Positions 1-7,885 of a stretch of DNA of 23,680 bases are shown one piece after another. The translations under genes were made by a program, and so were the position numbers. Within the stretch, counting starts at the first letter, position 1. Each line of letters starts with the position of its first letter. Source of the stretch: Synergistaceae bacterium (GTDB lineage Bacteria > Synergistota > Synergistia > Synergistales > Aminobacteriaceae). The stretch spans positions 908 through 24,587 of the forward strand of contig JALHFZ010000025.1 in assembly GCA_022837505.1 (NCBI GenBank), written 5' to 3'. The notes beneath the pieces are model-generated. The model was not told where the DNA came from. It was given only the letters and a program-made list of their open reading frames with translations, and did not search any database.

Positions 1-685
1 CGCGGGGCATGAGCTTCAGACACCCCTTACCGCCGTTCGGGCGGCGGCCGAATATCTGCTCGCGTCGGACTGGGAGGAGGAGGACAGAACACTCCTGACC
101 ACGATTCTCGCCCAGCAGGAGCGCATGACCCGCCTTGTGGACGACCTCCTCTACCTCTCGCGGATGGAATCGGAGCCTCCCCGGCCTGCCACGGAAGAGC
201 TGCGGCTTGAGGCCCTCCTTTCCTCCGTCGTCGAGGAGAACCGACAGCACCCCTTCGCGGGAAAAATCTGCATATCCGAAAACTATCCCGAAGAGGCAGT
301 CGTGTTCGGGCCGGTGCAGGAGCTTGCCCGGGGACTGAACAATATCGTCGAGAACAGCGTCAAATATGTCCGGGAAAAATTCGGGAACACTCCGGGAGGA
401 GAGATTGCCGTTACGCTGAAACGGGCGGGGGATTATTGGAGCGTTCTCGTGGAGGACAACGGCCCGGGAATTCCGGAGGAATCGGCCGCGCACCTTTTCG
501 AGCGTTTCCGCCGGGGCGACAGCCACAGGGTCCGGGGAGAATGGGGCAAGGGAGGATACGGTCTCGGCCTCGCCAAGGCGAAGCGGATCCTTCTCCACGC
601 CGGAGGGGACATCTTCTTTCATCCGAAGGAAGGCGGAGCTCTCTTCGAGGTCCTGATCCCGGCGAAAAGGGAAGAAAAAGAATGA
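1..685 (+). CDS. Sensor histidine kinase, C-terminal part (5' truncated by window edge)
   Basis: This is the catalytic half of a two-component sensor kinase, which autophosphorylates a histidine and passes the phosphate to a response regulator. The reading frame is open from base 2, so the gene starts outside the window. The first ATG at 125 is internal, because the H-box (GHELQTPLTAV, phospho-acceptor His codon at bases 8-10) lies before it. The dimerisation helices are followed by an N-box (NNIVENSVKYV), a G1 box (VEDNGPGIP), an F-box (LFERFRRGD) and a G2 box (GGYGLGLAKA), all in the usual order for a HATPase_c domain. The H-box has Gln where Arg is most common (HELQTP for HELRTP), which is a tolerated variant. 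The sensor domain and partner regulator are not visible, so the signal is unknown. The gene ends in TGA overlapping a tiny downstream ORF. Confidence 0.93.
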   Translation, partial: AGHELQTPLTAVRAAAEYLLASDWEEEDRTLLTTILAQQERMTRLVDDLLYLSRMESEPPRPATEELRLEALLSSVVEENRQHPFAGKICISENYPEEAVVFGPVQELARGLNNIVENSVKYVREKFGNTPGGEIAVTLKRAGDYWSVLVEDNGPGIPEESAAHLFERFRRGDSHRVRGEWGKGGYGLGLAKAKRILLHAGGDIFFHPKEGGALFEVLIPAKREEKE

Positions 686-735
686 ATCGATCCATCGGCA
701 TGGTCTCCCTGATCATGACAGGGTTTTTCCTCTAA
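682..735 (+). other. 17-codon micro-ORF overlapping the kinase stop
   Basis: An ATG overlaps the kinase TGA (ATGA) and opens a 17-codon frame with a hydrophobic stretch (MVSLIMTGFFL) before TAA. It resembles the first half of a signal peptide. It may be the remnant of a secreted-protein gene that followed the kinase, or it may be chance. There is only a weak purine-rich ribosome-binding region (GGAAGAAAAAG) in front of it, and the next in-frame codons soon hit another stop, so no longer protein can be rebuilt here. Confidence 0.2.
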
Positions 736-786
736 TCATCCTAACGCAGGGGGCACAGTTCGTAGATTTCTCCGAATGCAGGTTGG

Positions 787-820
787 AAAAAAGAGAGCTC
801 CGGATCTTTCCGGAGCTCTC
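787..820 (-). terminator. Intrinsic terminator of the small minus-strand gene
   Basis: A perfect 11-bp stem (793-803 with 810-820) encloses a 6-nt loop. On the minus strand it is followed by six T (A-run at 787-792). The T-tract is only on that side, so it terminates minus-strand transcription, about 50 nt past the stop of the 60-residue gene. On the plus strand no T-run follows. Confidence 0.85.
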
Positions 821-869
821 GAACTCAGTTTAACCATGCAGTGTGTATGCAAAAAAGCAGGGATTCTGC

Positions 870-1052
870 TCAGAAGTTCAACCCCTGGCGCCGTTCGATG
901 ATCCAGCGGACGAAGAGGGAGTCGGACCAGGTCTTTTCGCTGTTGATGGCGAGGTCAAGGGAGATGGCCAGAAGCACTACGGTGATGCAGAACTGCCGGG
1001 CCAGCAGGGAAGTCTCCCGGGCCTTCGCTTTTTTCGCGCCGTATTTCTGCAT
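870..1052 (-). CDS. Small single-pass membrane protein, unrecognised
   Basis: A 60-residue protein that I do not recognise. A basic N-terminus (about ten Lys/Arg/Glu-rich residues after MQKYGAKKAK) is followed by one hydrophobic segment at about residues 21-36 (QFCITVVLLAISLDLAI) and a charged tail with SDSLFVRWIIERR. This is the layout of a one-helix inner-membrane protein with a positive-inside N-terminus. The start is supported by GGAGG six nucleotides upstream of the ATG. It has its own -10 box (1093-1098) and its own intrinsic terminator (787-820), so it is a short monocistronic unit between the kinase and gyrB. The function is unknown; its length is too small to assign a family by eye. 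Confidence 0.7.
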   Translation of the reverse strand: MQKYGAKKAKARETSLLARQFCITVVLLAISLDLAINSEKTWSDSLFVRWIIERRQGLNF

Positions 1053-1092
1053 GATAATCCTCCCCTTACCTTATTTTCCGGCTCTTCCCACT

Positions 1093-1098
1093 ATTATA
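1093..1098 (-). promoter_or_regulatory. -10 box for the small membrane protein
   Basis: The minus strand reads TATAAT, a perfect consensus -10, about 40 nt upstream of the start codon. It sits just after the gyrB terminator, so the small gene can be expressed independently of gyrB. No convincing -35 hexamer is visible; the expected position falls in the terminator T-run. Confidence 0.55.
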
Positions 1099-1109
1099 AC
1101 TTAAAGAAC

Positions 1110-1145
1110 AAAAAAAATGCGGTACGGAAATCTTTTCCGTACCGC
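1110..1145 (-). terminator. Intrinsic terminator of the remB-gyrB unit
   Basis: A perfect 12-bp stem (1119-1130 with 1134-1145) with a 3-nt loop is followed on the minus strand by eight T (A-run 1110-1117). It lies about 25 nt past the gyrB stop. This is a strong rho-independent terminator. Confidence 0.92.
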
Positions 1146-1170
1146 CGGCATTCTTTTTCCCGGAAAGGGA

Positions 1171-3081
1171 TTAGATGTCGAGGTTCCGCACCTCGTGGGC
1201 GTGGGCGGTGATGAAGTCCCGCCTCGGTTCGACCTTGTCCCCCATGAGGATGCTGAAGTACTCGTCTACTTCCATCAGGTCGTCGATCTCCACCCTCTTG
1301 AGGGTGCGGTTTGAGGGGTCCATGGTGGTCTCCCAGAGCTGGGAGGGGTTCATCTCTCCCAACCCTTTGTACCGCTGAACGGAGATCTTCGAGGGGTCGG
1401 CCGCGCTGTCCAGGATGGCCCGGAGCTCCTTCTCGGAATAGCAGTAGGTGACGGTCTTCCCCTTCTGTACCCGGTAGAGGGGGGGCTGGGCGAGGTAGAG
1501 GTACCCCTTTTCGATGAGGTCGGGCATGTGCCGGTAGAAGAAGGTGAGGAGCAGGGTGCTGATGTGGGCTCCGTCCACGTCGGCGTCGGTCATGATGATG
1601 ATCTTGTGGTATCTGAGCTTTGACGTGTCGAAGTCGTCGCCGATCCCCGCCCCGAGGGTCTGGATCATGGTGCGGATTTCGTTGTTGGCCAGCACCTTGT
1701 CAAGCCGGGCCTTCTCAACGTTGAGGATCTTTCCCCTCAGGGGAAGGATGGCCTGGAAGCTGCGGTCCCGTCCCTGCTTGGCGCTGCCTCCGGCGGATTC
1801 TCCCTCGACTATGTAGAGCTCGCAGTTCTCGGGGTTTCTCCCCGAGCAGTCGGCCAGTTTTCCCGGCAGCCCCATTCCGGTCATGGCGGTCTTGCGCACA
1901 AGCTCCCGGGCCCGCTTGGCGGCCTCCCGGGCCTGACGGGCCTTTATGGCCTTTTCGACCACGACCTTGACGATGCCGGGGTGCTCTTCGAACCAGGCGA
2001 GGAGCCCTTCATAGACGACGGAATCGACGATCCCCTTCACGTCGCTGTTGCCGAGCTTCGTCTTCGTCTGCCCCTCGAACTGGGGGTTTGAAAGCTTGAC
2101 GGAGATTACGCAGGTGAGCCCCTCTTTGAGGTCATCTCCGCCGAGGTTGTCGTCCTTTTCCTTGAGCTGTTTGCTCCGCCGGGCCGCCTCGTTCACCGCC
2201 CGGGTGAGGGCCGTGCGGAGGCCGGAGACGTGGGTTCCCCCCTCCATGGTGTGGATGAGGTTGGCGAATCCGAAGACCCGCTCGAGGTAGCTGTCGTTGT
2301 ACTGAAGGCCGATGTCCACGGAGACGCCGTCCTTCTCCCCCGAGATGGTGACGGGGTCGGGGAAGAGGGTCGTCTTTCCCCGGTTGAGATATTCAATGAA
2401 GGAGCGCATCCCCCCCTCGTAGCAGAAGTCCTTGATCTTGCCGTCCCGCCGGTCGTCGAGACAGATGGCCAGGCCGGGGTTCAGAAAGGCCATCTCCCGG
2501 AGGCGGGCGCTCAGCACTTCCGCCGAGTATTTCACCTCTTCGAAGATGGTGTCGTCGGCGAGAAAGTGGATCTTCGTCCCAGTCTCCTCCGTGGGAAGGG
2601 GGTCGGAAAGCTCCGTCACGGGCATCCCCCGCTCGAACCGCTGGGAGCGGGATTCGCCGTTCCGCTGGATGGTGATCTCGAGCCATTCGGACAGGGCGTT
2701 CACCGCCGACACGCCTACTCCGTGGAGGCCGCCGCTGACCTTGTAGGCCTGGTTGTCGAATTTTCCCCCCGCATGGAGGGTAGTGAGGACGACCTCCGAG
2801 GCGGGGCGCCCGTTGGAGGGGTGGGGGTCGGTGGGGATCCCCCGGCCGTTGTCCTCCACGGAGATGCTTTCATCCTCATGGATGGTCACCAGAATGCGGG
2901 TGCAGTACCCGCCGATGGCCTCGTCCACGGAGTTGTCAACAACTTCGTGGACGAGATGGTGAAGCCCCCGGGAACCGGTGTCCCCGATGTACATGCTCGG
3001 GCGTTTCCGAACCGCCTGGAGACCTTCGAGAACCTGGATATCCCGGGCGGTGTATTGACGGACCGCAGCGCTTGTCGACAT
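1171..3081 (-). CDS. gyrB: DNA gyrase subunit B
   Basis: GyrB is the ATPase and DNA-passage subunit of gyrase, which introduces negative supercoils as GyrA2GyrB2. At 636 residues it matches the compact GyrB form. An N-terminal GHKL ATPase domain is shown by EVVDNSVDEAIGG (near residue 50), VEDNGRGIP and GLHGVGVSAVNALS. The transducer domain follows, then a TOPRIM domain with EGESAGGSAKQGRDR (about 427) and the metal-binding acidic motif MTDADVDGAHI (about 497). The C-terminal end contains QRYKGLGEMNPSQLWETTMDP, typical of gyrase B. Start: ATG with GGGAGG about 11 nt upstream, inside the tail of the preceding gene, three nucleotides after its stop; this points to translational coupling. It is the second gene of a two-gene unit behind the promoter at 3333-3338. 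The paralogue ParE is possible, but the neighbour and sequence favour GyrB. Confidence 0.96.
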   Translation of the reverse strand: MSTSAAVRQYTARDIQVLEGLQAVRKRPSMYIGDTGSRGLHHLVHEVVDNSVDEAIGGYCTRILVTIHEDESISVEDNGRGIPTDPHPSNGRPASEVVLTTLHAGGKFDNQAYKVSGGLHGVGVSAVNALSEWLEITIQRNGESRSQRFERGMPVTELSDPLPTEETGTKIHFLADDTIFEEVKYSAEVLSARLREMAFLNPGLAICLDDRRDGKIKDFCYEGGMRSFIEYLNRGKTTLFPDPVTISGEKDGVSVDIGLQYNDSYLERVFGFANLIHTMEGGTHVSGLRTALTRAVNEAARRSKQLKEKDDNLGGDDLKEGLTCVISVKLSNPQFEGQTKTKLGNSDVKGIVDSVVYEGLLAWFEEHPGIVKVVVEKAIKARQAREAAKRARELVRKTAMTGMGLPGKLADCSGRNPENCELYIVEGESAGGSAKQGRDRSFQAILPLRGKILNVEKARLDKVLANNEIRTMIQTLGAGIGDDFDTSKLRYHKIIIMTDADVDGAHISTLLLTFFYRHMPDLIEKGYLYLAQPPLYRVQKGKTVTYCYSEKELRAILDSAADPSKISVQRYKGLGEMNPSQLWETTMDPSNRTLKRVEIDDLMEVDEYFSILMGDKVEPRRDFITAHAHEVRNLDI

Positions 3082-3084
3082 ATG

Positions 3085-3297
3085 CTATTTTCCTCCCATT
3101 CGCAGCCGCAGAGACCGGGCGGCTGCCCTTGCCTCTTTGCGGAAAGCGTTGTATCTTTTACGAAGCGTATCGGGCCGGAAGCCCGTCGTAAGAAGTGTTC
3201 CGTCTTTGAGATAAATGGCTGTCTCCGCCCCGTGGCGTATGAGGGCGACAACCTTCAGTATGGAGACGATGCCCTGTCCTTCAAGGGGAATAAACAT
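3085..3297 (-). CDS. RemB/YaaB-like small regulator (DUF370-type), upstream of gyrB
   Basis: A 70-residue protein immediately before gyrB. Its start MFIPLEGQG and the tail GFRPDTLRKRYNAF resemble the DUF370/RemB (YaaB) family, in which Bacillus RemB begins MYIHLG, ends near STLKKRA, and is likewise encoded beside gyrB. Family members are small DNA-binding or matrix-gene regulators, so a regulatory role is inferred from the family only. I chose the ATG at 3297 over the one at 3315: the inner ATG has GGAG seven nucleotides upstream and gives the family-like N-terminus, while the outer has GAGG only one base away. The stop is three nucleotides before the gyrB ATG. The recF gene often found on the other side is absent here; a divergent yitT-like gene takes its place. 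Confidence 0.6.
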   Translation of the reverse strand: MFIPLEGQGIVSILKVVALIRHGAETAIYLKDGTLLTTGFRPDTLRKRYNAFRKEARAAARSLRLRMGGK

Positions 3298-3332
3298 TTT
3301 TTCACTCCGTTTCATGCCTCTGCAACCAATAT

Positions 3333-3338
3333 ATTATA
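3333..3338 (-). promoter_or_regulatory. -10 box for remB-gyrB
   Basis: The minus strand reads TATAAT, a perfect -10, about 35 nt upstream of the chosen remB start. The -35 region has no good match to TTGACA. This is the only plausible promoter for the remB-gyrB unit in the divergent gap to yitT. Confidence 0.55.
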
Positions 3339-3430
3339 CCAAAAAAGGGCCGGAAAGTACAGGGATGAAAGGGGCGGAAACCCTGTTGTTATCCCGTTTT
3401 GCGGTAAGGGAAGAGAGAGGGGGAGCACGA

Positions 3431-4333
3431 ATGGATCCGACAAGGCTGGGAAGAATAATAAAGGGGCAGTTTCTTCGTTTTATGGTGGAGGTGCGGGCGG
3501 AATGGGGGGCTTTTCTCGCCGTGACGGCAGGGGTGACCATCCAGGCCCTGGCGGTGGTGCTCTTCGTGCTGCCGAACCGTTTTCCCGACCTCGGGGTCTC
3601 CGGACTGGCGGTACTGTCGAACTATGTCTTCCATATCTCCCCCGCGTGGGTGATTCTTATTCTGAATACCCTCCTCATGGCATGGGCGTGGAGGGAGCTC
3701 TCTCCCCGATTCGTCCTGTGGACCGCCTGGGGTGTGGTGCTCTTCTCCCTCCTTCTGAAGCTCTTCGAATATGTCCCCGTTCCGGTCATCGGCGACAAAT
3801 TCATGGCGGCCATGGTCTCGGGGGTGGTGAGGGGGATCGGGGCCGGTCTCGTCTTCCGGGTGGGGGCCTCCACCGGAGGGCTCGACATCCCCGGAGTGGC
3901 CCTGAGAAGACGGTACGGCATCGAGATGGGGCGGTTTTCGATCTTCATCAATATGGGGATCCTCGCCCTCTCATTTTTCGTCGTGGGGCTTGACGCCACC
4001 ATTTACGGTGCGGTGGCCCTCTATGTCTTCGGCATCGTGGTGGACAACACCCTCAGAACCTTCGACCGGAGGAAGCAGGTCCTGCTGATCACCTCGATCC
4101 CCGACGAGGTCTCAGACTTCATCAATAGGACCCTCCGGCGGGGGACCACCCGGCTGTGCGCCACGGGGGGGTTCTCGAAGCAGGACCGCCCGGTTCTGCT
4201 GACCCTTCTCGAACCCCGGCAGGTGATGGTGCTGAAGAAGCACCTGGCGGAGAACGACCCCGGAGCCTTCATGTCCGTGACCGACGCCGCCGAGGTGGTG
4301 GGGAAGGGGTTCAAGAGCTGGACGAACCTGTAG
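3431..4333 (+). CDS. YitT-family integral membrane protein (DUF161/DUF2179)
   Basis: A 300-residue membrane protein of the YitT family, of unknown biochemical function. About five to six hydrophobic helices span residues 25-215. The family signature GLVFRVGASTGGLDIPGVALRRRYG lies between helices, followed by GRFSIFINMGILALSFFVVG and YGAVALYVFGIVVD. The last ~80 residues form the soluble DUF2179 domain (KQVLLITSIPDEVSDFIN, then RGTTRLCATGGFSKQDRPVLL). The start is set at ATG 3431 because GGGGGAG stands seven nucleotides upstream; the frame is open further upstream to 3215, but that part overlaps remB antisense and would add a non-family leader. It ends 18 bp from the convergent addA-like gene, with no terminator hairpin visible between them. 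Confidence 0.9.
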   Translation: MDPTRLGRIIKGQFLRFMVEVRAEWGAFLAVTAGVTIQALAVVLFVLPNRFPDLGVSGLAVLSNYVFHISPAWVILILNTLLMAWAWRELSPRFVLWTAWGVVLFSLLLKLFEYVPVPVIGDKFMAAMVSGVVRGIGAGLVFRVGASTGGLDIPGVALRRRYGIEMGRFSIFINMGILALSFFVVGLDATIYGAVALYVFGIVVDNTLRTFDRRKQVLLITSIPDEVSDFINRTLRRGTTRLCATGGFSKQDRPVLLTLLEPRQVMVLKKHLAENDPGAFMSVTDAAEVVGKGFKSWTNL

Positions 4334-4351
4334 ATTGCCTCCCCGGGAGAT

Positions 4352-7300
4352 CTATCCCTGCCGGAAGGGGCAGTCAAACCGGTAGAAGCAGACGGGGCAC
4401 CGCTCCGATGCGGGGGTAAAGGGCCCCGAGACGGCCTGCCGGGCGGCCCTCCGCAGGTCCTCCTCCATTCTTTTCCACGACAGGGCCCCTTCCACGGGGT
4501 CTCCCTCCGTTCCCTCCCTGAGATGAATCAGCCGCATGTCCACACCCTTCCCCGGCCAGGCCAGGGAGGCGGCGTAGCCGTAGAAGAGAAGCTGGGAGCT
4601 GTAGAGGGCCTCCCAGGAGGGGGCGCTCTCCGGGGCGCTTTCGTCCCGGGCGGTGATCTTGTAGTCCCGGATGCAGATTCTGCCCTCTTCCTCCCAGAGG
4701 ACGTCGATGCTCCCCGTGAGCAGAGGGCCCTCGGCCATGCGGAAGCGGAAGGGGAGCTCCCTTCTCAGGGTGCCCCCGGCGGCCCGTTCGGCCAGGGCCT
4801 TTCCGGCGGGAAGGCCGGCGAGCCCTTCGAGCCACCCAACGAGGGCACTGCGGGCCTTTTCCTCCCTCCAGACCGACCGGAGGGAGGGCGGGAGGACCAG
4901 GGGGCAGCGGGACGAACGGAGAATCTCCAGCCCGTCGGGTTTGAAATTCCACCGGGCGAGGAACCAGTGGGCGAGGGAGCCGAGGTCCGCCCCTCCCTGC
5001 TCCTCCGACGAGGGGAGCTCCCAGACCAGGTCCACCCCCTGACGGTACTTCATCCGCCAGGCGGCGGGGCACCACTGAAAGAGGGAGAAGGACGTGGCGC
5101 TGAGCCGCTCGAGAGAGAGGTTCTCAAGAGAAGGGGGAGGGACGGTCCGGCCCCTTTTCACCGGAGGGACGTCTTTCTCATCCCCTTCCGGAAGGGGATG
5201 ATCACCCCTTTCCTCTCCCCCTTCCGAGAAGGCGAGGAGGGGTTCGTCCAGGAGGGAGAGCCAGGATCCCTTCGCCGGTTCGGGAGCTCCCTCGCCGCCG
5301 CAGGGGGAGGAGAGGATAAGGCAGTCCCGGGCACGGGTGCAACCCACGTAGAAGAGACGCTCCCATTCCTCCCCCTCCTCGGCCTGTTCAAGAAAGGCGG
5401 CGAGCTTCCCCGTCTCAGACTCCTCTCCCCCCCATTCGGAGGGGTATCTCGACGCCCCAGCGCCGAGGAGAAGGGAGGGGACGAGGGACTTTCCCCACCC
5501 CCTGCCCCGGCTGTTGTTCAGGTCCACAAGGGCGACGATGGGGAACTCGAGCCCCTTGGCGCTGTGGACTGTCATTACCCGCACCACGTCCTCCTCCTCC
5601 CCCAGGGGGGTGCCCTCCTCCCCGCCGGACGGCCGGGAGGCCATCCGGGCGAAGTAGGCGGCGCACCCCGCCGGGTCGTTGCCGAAGACCTCCTCGTATT
5701 CCCGCACAAGATCGAGCCCCTTCCAGAGATTGGACAGCACGTTCCTCCGCCGCCAGGAGGGCCAGTAGAGGAGGACGGACTGATCCCTGAGCAGTTCGGC
5801 CAGGGCGGAGAAGAGCCCGGCGTAGCGGGCCTTTCTGCGAAGGTCCTCAATCCGCTCCGCCGCCCCAGGGTAGAGATCCTCAAGGGGAGGGGCCCCGGGG
5901 GCGAAGAGAGGAGGAAGCTCCTCAAGGGTGAGCCCCGAAAAGGGGGTGGAGAGAAAGGAGAGGAGGGCGTGGCGGTCATCGGGGAAGGCGATGGTCTGAA
6001 GGGCCGCCCGGAGATCTCCGATCTCCCCCCGGCTGAAATACTGTTTTCCCCGTTCGAAGGCCACGGGGATGCCGTAGCGGGGGGAGAGGGTATCCTCCAG
6101 GGCCCCGAAGGAGGAGCGGGTCGGCACGAGGATGGTCATGTCCCGCCATTCGGCGGGGCGCATGCCCCTGAGTCCGCTGTCCCACACGGGCTGCCCCCGG
6201 AGGGTCAGGAGGGCCCGGCCGAGGAGGTCGGCGGCGCCCCTTCGGGCCTCGGGGGCGCTTTCGGCCTCTCCGGTGCACCGGATCAGGGGAAGAAGGGCGG
6301 GCAGGGGGGTCTGCTCCCGGGAGGAGGCCAGCTCTGCATTTTCGGGGAAGAGGAGGTCCTCGTAGGCCTGCCCGAGGGTGGGGGAGATGCCGTCCCGCCA
6401 TACCCGGCGGAAGAGGGCGTTCACACCGTCGAGGAGGGCCGGGCGGGTGCGGAAGTTCGTCTGGAGGGGGATGTACCGCCTTCCCTCCTCCTCTTTTTTC
6501 AGAAGCTCTCCGAAGAGGGTGGGGTCTGCGTGGCGGAAGCGGTAGATGGACTGCTTGAGGTCCCCCACAAGGAAGATCCTGCTCTCCGGCCCAGCCACGG
6601 AGCGGATCAGCCGGTCCTGGAGGGCGTTGGTATCCTGAAATTCGTCCACGAGGATTTCCCTGTATATCCGCAGGGGCGCCCCCTGCTCCGCCGTGGGGGC
6701 GGTCAGCTCTCCCGCCAGGCGGATCATGTCGTCGAAGGTCACGAGGCCCCGGCGGCGGCGGAACTCCCGGAAGGCGAGCCAGAGCAGGGATGCCGTCCGG
6801 AGGAGGGCCGTCCGCAGGCGGAAGTCCTTGTCGGTGAGCCCCTTTTCCAGAAAGGAGAGGGCGCTCCAGAGGGTGGCGTCCCCCTCCCGGTGGTCCTTGA
6901 GGGGCTCCCCTAGCAGTTCCGCCAGAAGAAGGGCGGACTTGCTCTTTCCCGTCCCCGAGAGGTTCTTCAGCAGGGAGGCGTGAAGGTCCCCAGCGAAGGC
7001 GAGGGAGAAGTTTTCCTCCTCGGAAAAGGTTTTGCCGGCCCAGCGATTCCGGAAGTCCCCGAGGCGTTCATTGAAGGCCCCCGAGCCGGGAAGGGCGGGG
7101 GGGAGGAAGGGGAGAACTTCCCTCAGCCACAGGGAGCATTTTTCCCGGGCGTAGGGGAGGGCGATGGCCTTGAGCCGCTCCTCTACCAGGGGGGCAAAGG
7201 CGTCGCTTCCGGCGCTCTCTAGAAGGGTGTCCGGGGTCTCCCCCCGGCTTTCCAGGAGGTTCGAGAGGGCGAAGGCGAAGTCAGTCACCCCGGCGGGGGA

Positions 7301-7885
7301 GTAGGCGTTCAGCAGGGCGGGAAGGTCTTCGGCGGCCTTCCCCAGCAGGTCTTCGGGGGTTCTGCCCGACGGGAGGTTTCGCCGGAACCAGTCGAAATCG
7401 AGGGTATCGAGGGCATCCCGGACCCGCCGGCTGAAGAGCTCCTCCTCCGGAGGGGTGATGGGCCGGGCGGAGAGCCCCGAGGGGAGAAAGAGGGCCTTTT
7501 CTCTCAGAATATTCAGCGCAAAGGCGTGGATGGTGGAGATGGGAGCCTCCTGCAGTTCCTCGGCGACGGAGGCGAGAAGGCGGTTCTCCGGGTCGAGGAC
7601 GGGGCGCACCTTCGCGAAGAGGGCGCTGATCCGCTCGGACATCTCCGAGGCGGCCTTCTCGGTGAAGGTGAGGGTTAAAATGTCCCGGGGGCGGATTCCC
7701 GGGCGCAGAAGGGCCCGGAGAAAGCGCCAGGCGAGGGTGTGGGTCTTTCCCGTCCCCGCCCCCGCTCCCGCCAGAGTGAGAGGGGCGTCGGAGAAGACCG
7801 CCTCCTCCTGGGCGGGGAGCAGGGCGTCCGTTGACCGGATATGTTCCCGAAACCGGTTCAGAAGAAGGTCATTCATCTCCGTCAT
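4352..7885 (-). CDS. addA: AddA-like UvrD-family helicase with Fe-S PD-(D/E)XK nuclease
   Basis: An ATP-dependent DNA helicase-nuclease, about 1177 residues, for double-strand-break end processing with the AddB-like partner encoded upstream. Superfamily 1A motifs appear in order: Q motif LLPAQEEAV (about 22), Walker A AGAGAGTGKT (about 39), Walker B ILVDEFQDTNALQ (about 413), VGDLKQSIYRFRHAD, QTNFRTRPALLDGVN, VMTVHSAKGLEFP (about 775) and LFYVGCTRARD (about 847). A RecB-type nuclease follows, with GSIDVLW (about 1057) and IRDYKIT (about 1073). The cysteines at FQWCPAAW (about 937) and in CPVCFYRFDC near the C-terminus form the pattern expected to hold a 4Fe-4S cluster. The start is uncertain: ATGs at 7909, 7894, 7885 and 7876 are all in frame. 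I take 7885 (GGGAGG nine nt upstream), which overlaps the addB stop; 7876 and 7909 are also credible. Confidence 0.9.
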   Translation of the reverse strand: MTEMNDLLLNRFREHIRSTDALLPAQEEAVFSDAPLTLAGAGAGTGKTHTLAWRFLRALLRPGIRPRDILTLTFTEKAASEMSERISALFAKVRPVLDPENRLLASVAEELQEAPISTIHAFALNILREKALFLPSGLSARPITPPEEELFSRRVRDALDTLDFDWFRRNLPSGRTPEDLLGKAAEDLPALLNAYSPAGVTDFAFALSNLLESRGETPDTLLESAGSDAFAPLVEERLKAIALPYAREKCSLWLREVLPFLPPALPGSGAFNERLGDFRNRWAGKTFSEEENFSLAFAGDLHASLLKNLSGTGKSKSALLLAELLGEPLKDHREGDATLWSALSFLEKGLTDKDFRLRTALLRTASLLWLAFREFRRRRGLVTFDDMIRLAGELTAPTAEQGAPLRIYREILVDEFQDTNALQDRLIRSVAGPESRIFLVGDLKQSIYRFRHADPTLFGELLKKEEEGRRYIPLQTNFRTRPALLDGVNALFRRVWRDGISPTLGQAYEDLLFPENAELASSREQTPLPALLPLIRCTGEAESAPEARRGAADLLGRALLTLRGQPVWDSGLRGMRPAEWRDMTILVPTRSSFGALEDTLSPRYGIPVAFERGKQYFSRGEIGDLRAALQTIAFPDDRHALLSFLSTPFSGLTLEELPPLFAPGAPPLEDLYPGAAERIEDLRRKARYAGLFSALAELLRDQSVLLYWPSWRRRNVLSNLWKGLDLVREYEEVFGNDPAGCAAYFARMASRPSGGEEGTPLGEEEDVVRVMTVHSAKGLEFPIVALVDLNNSRGRGWGKSLVPSLLLGAGASRYPSEWGGEESETGKLAAFLEQAEEGEEWERLFYVGCTRARDCLILSSPCGGEGAPEPAKGSWLSLLDEPLLAFSEGGEERGDHPLPEGDEKDVPPVKRGRTVPPPSLENLSLERLSATSFSLFQWCPAAWRMKYRQGVDLVWELPSSEEQGGADLGSLAHWFLARWNFKPDGLEILRSSRCPLVLPPSLRSVWREEKARSALVGWLEGLAGLPAGKALAERAAGGTLRRELPFRFRMAEGPLLTGSIDVLWEEEGRICIRDYKITARDESAPESAPSWEALYSSQLLFYGYAASLAWPGKGVDMRLIHLREGTEGDPVEGALSWKRMEEDLRRAARQAVSGPFTPASERCPVCFYRFDCPFRQG

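Noticed and set aside
2230..3993. 587-codon plus-strand ORF spanning gyrB and yitT-like DNA
   Set aside because: It crosses two well-supported genes in the wrong frame or strand and has no recognisable domain.
4523..6913. 796-codon plus-strand ORF antisense to the addA-like gene
   Set aside because: Low-complexity Gly/Pro/Glu composition, no motifs, and it mirrors the helicase-nuclease gene whose motifs are all present. It is a shadow frame.
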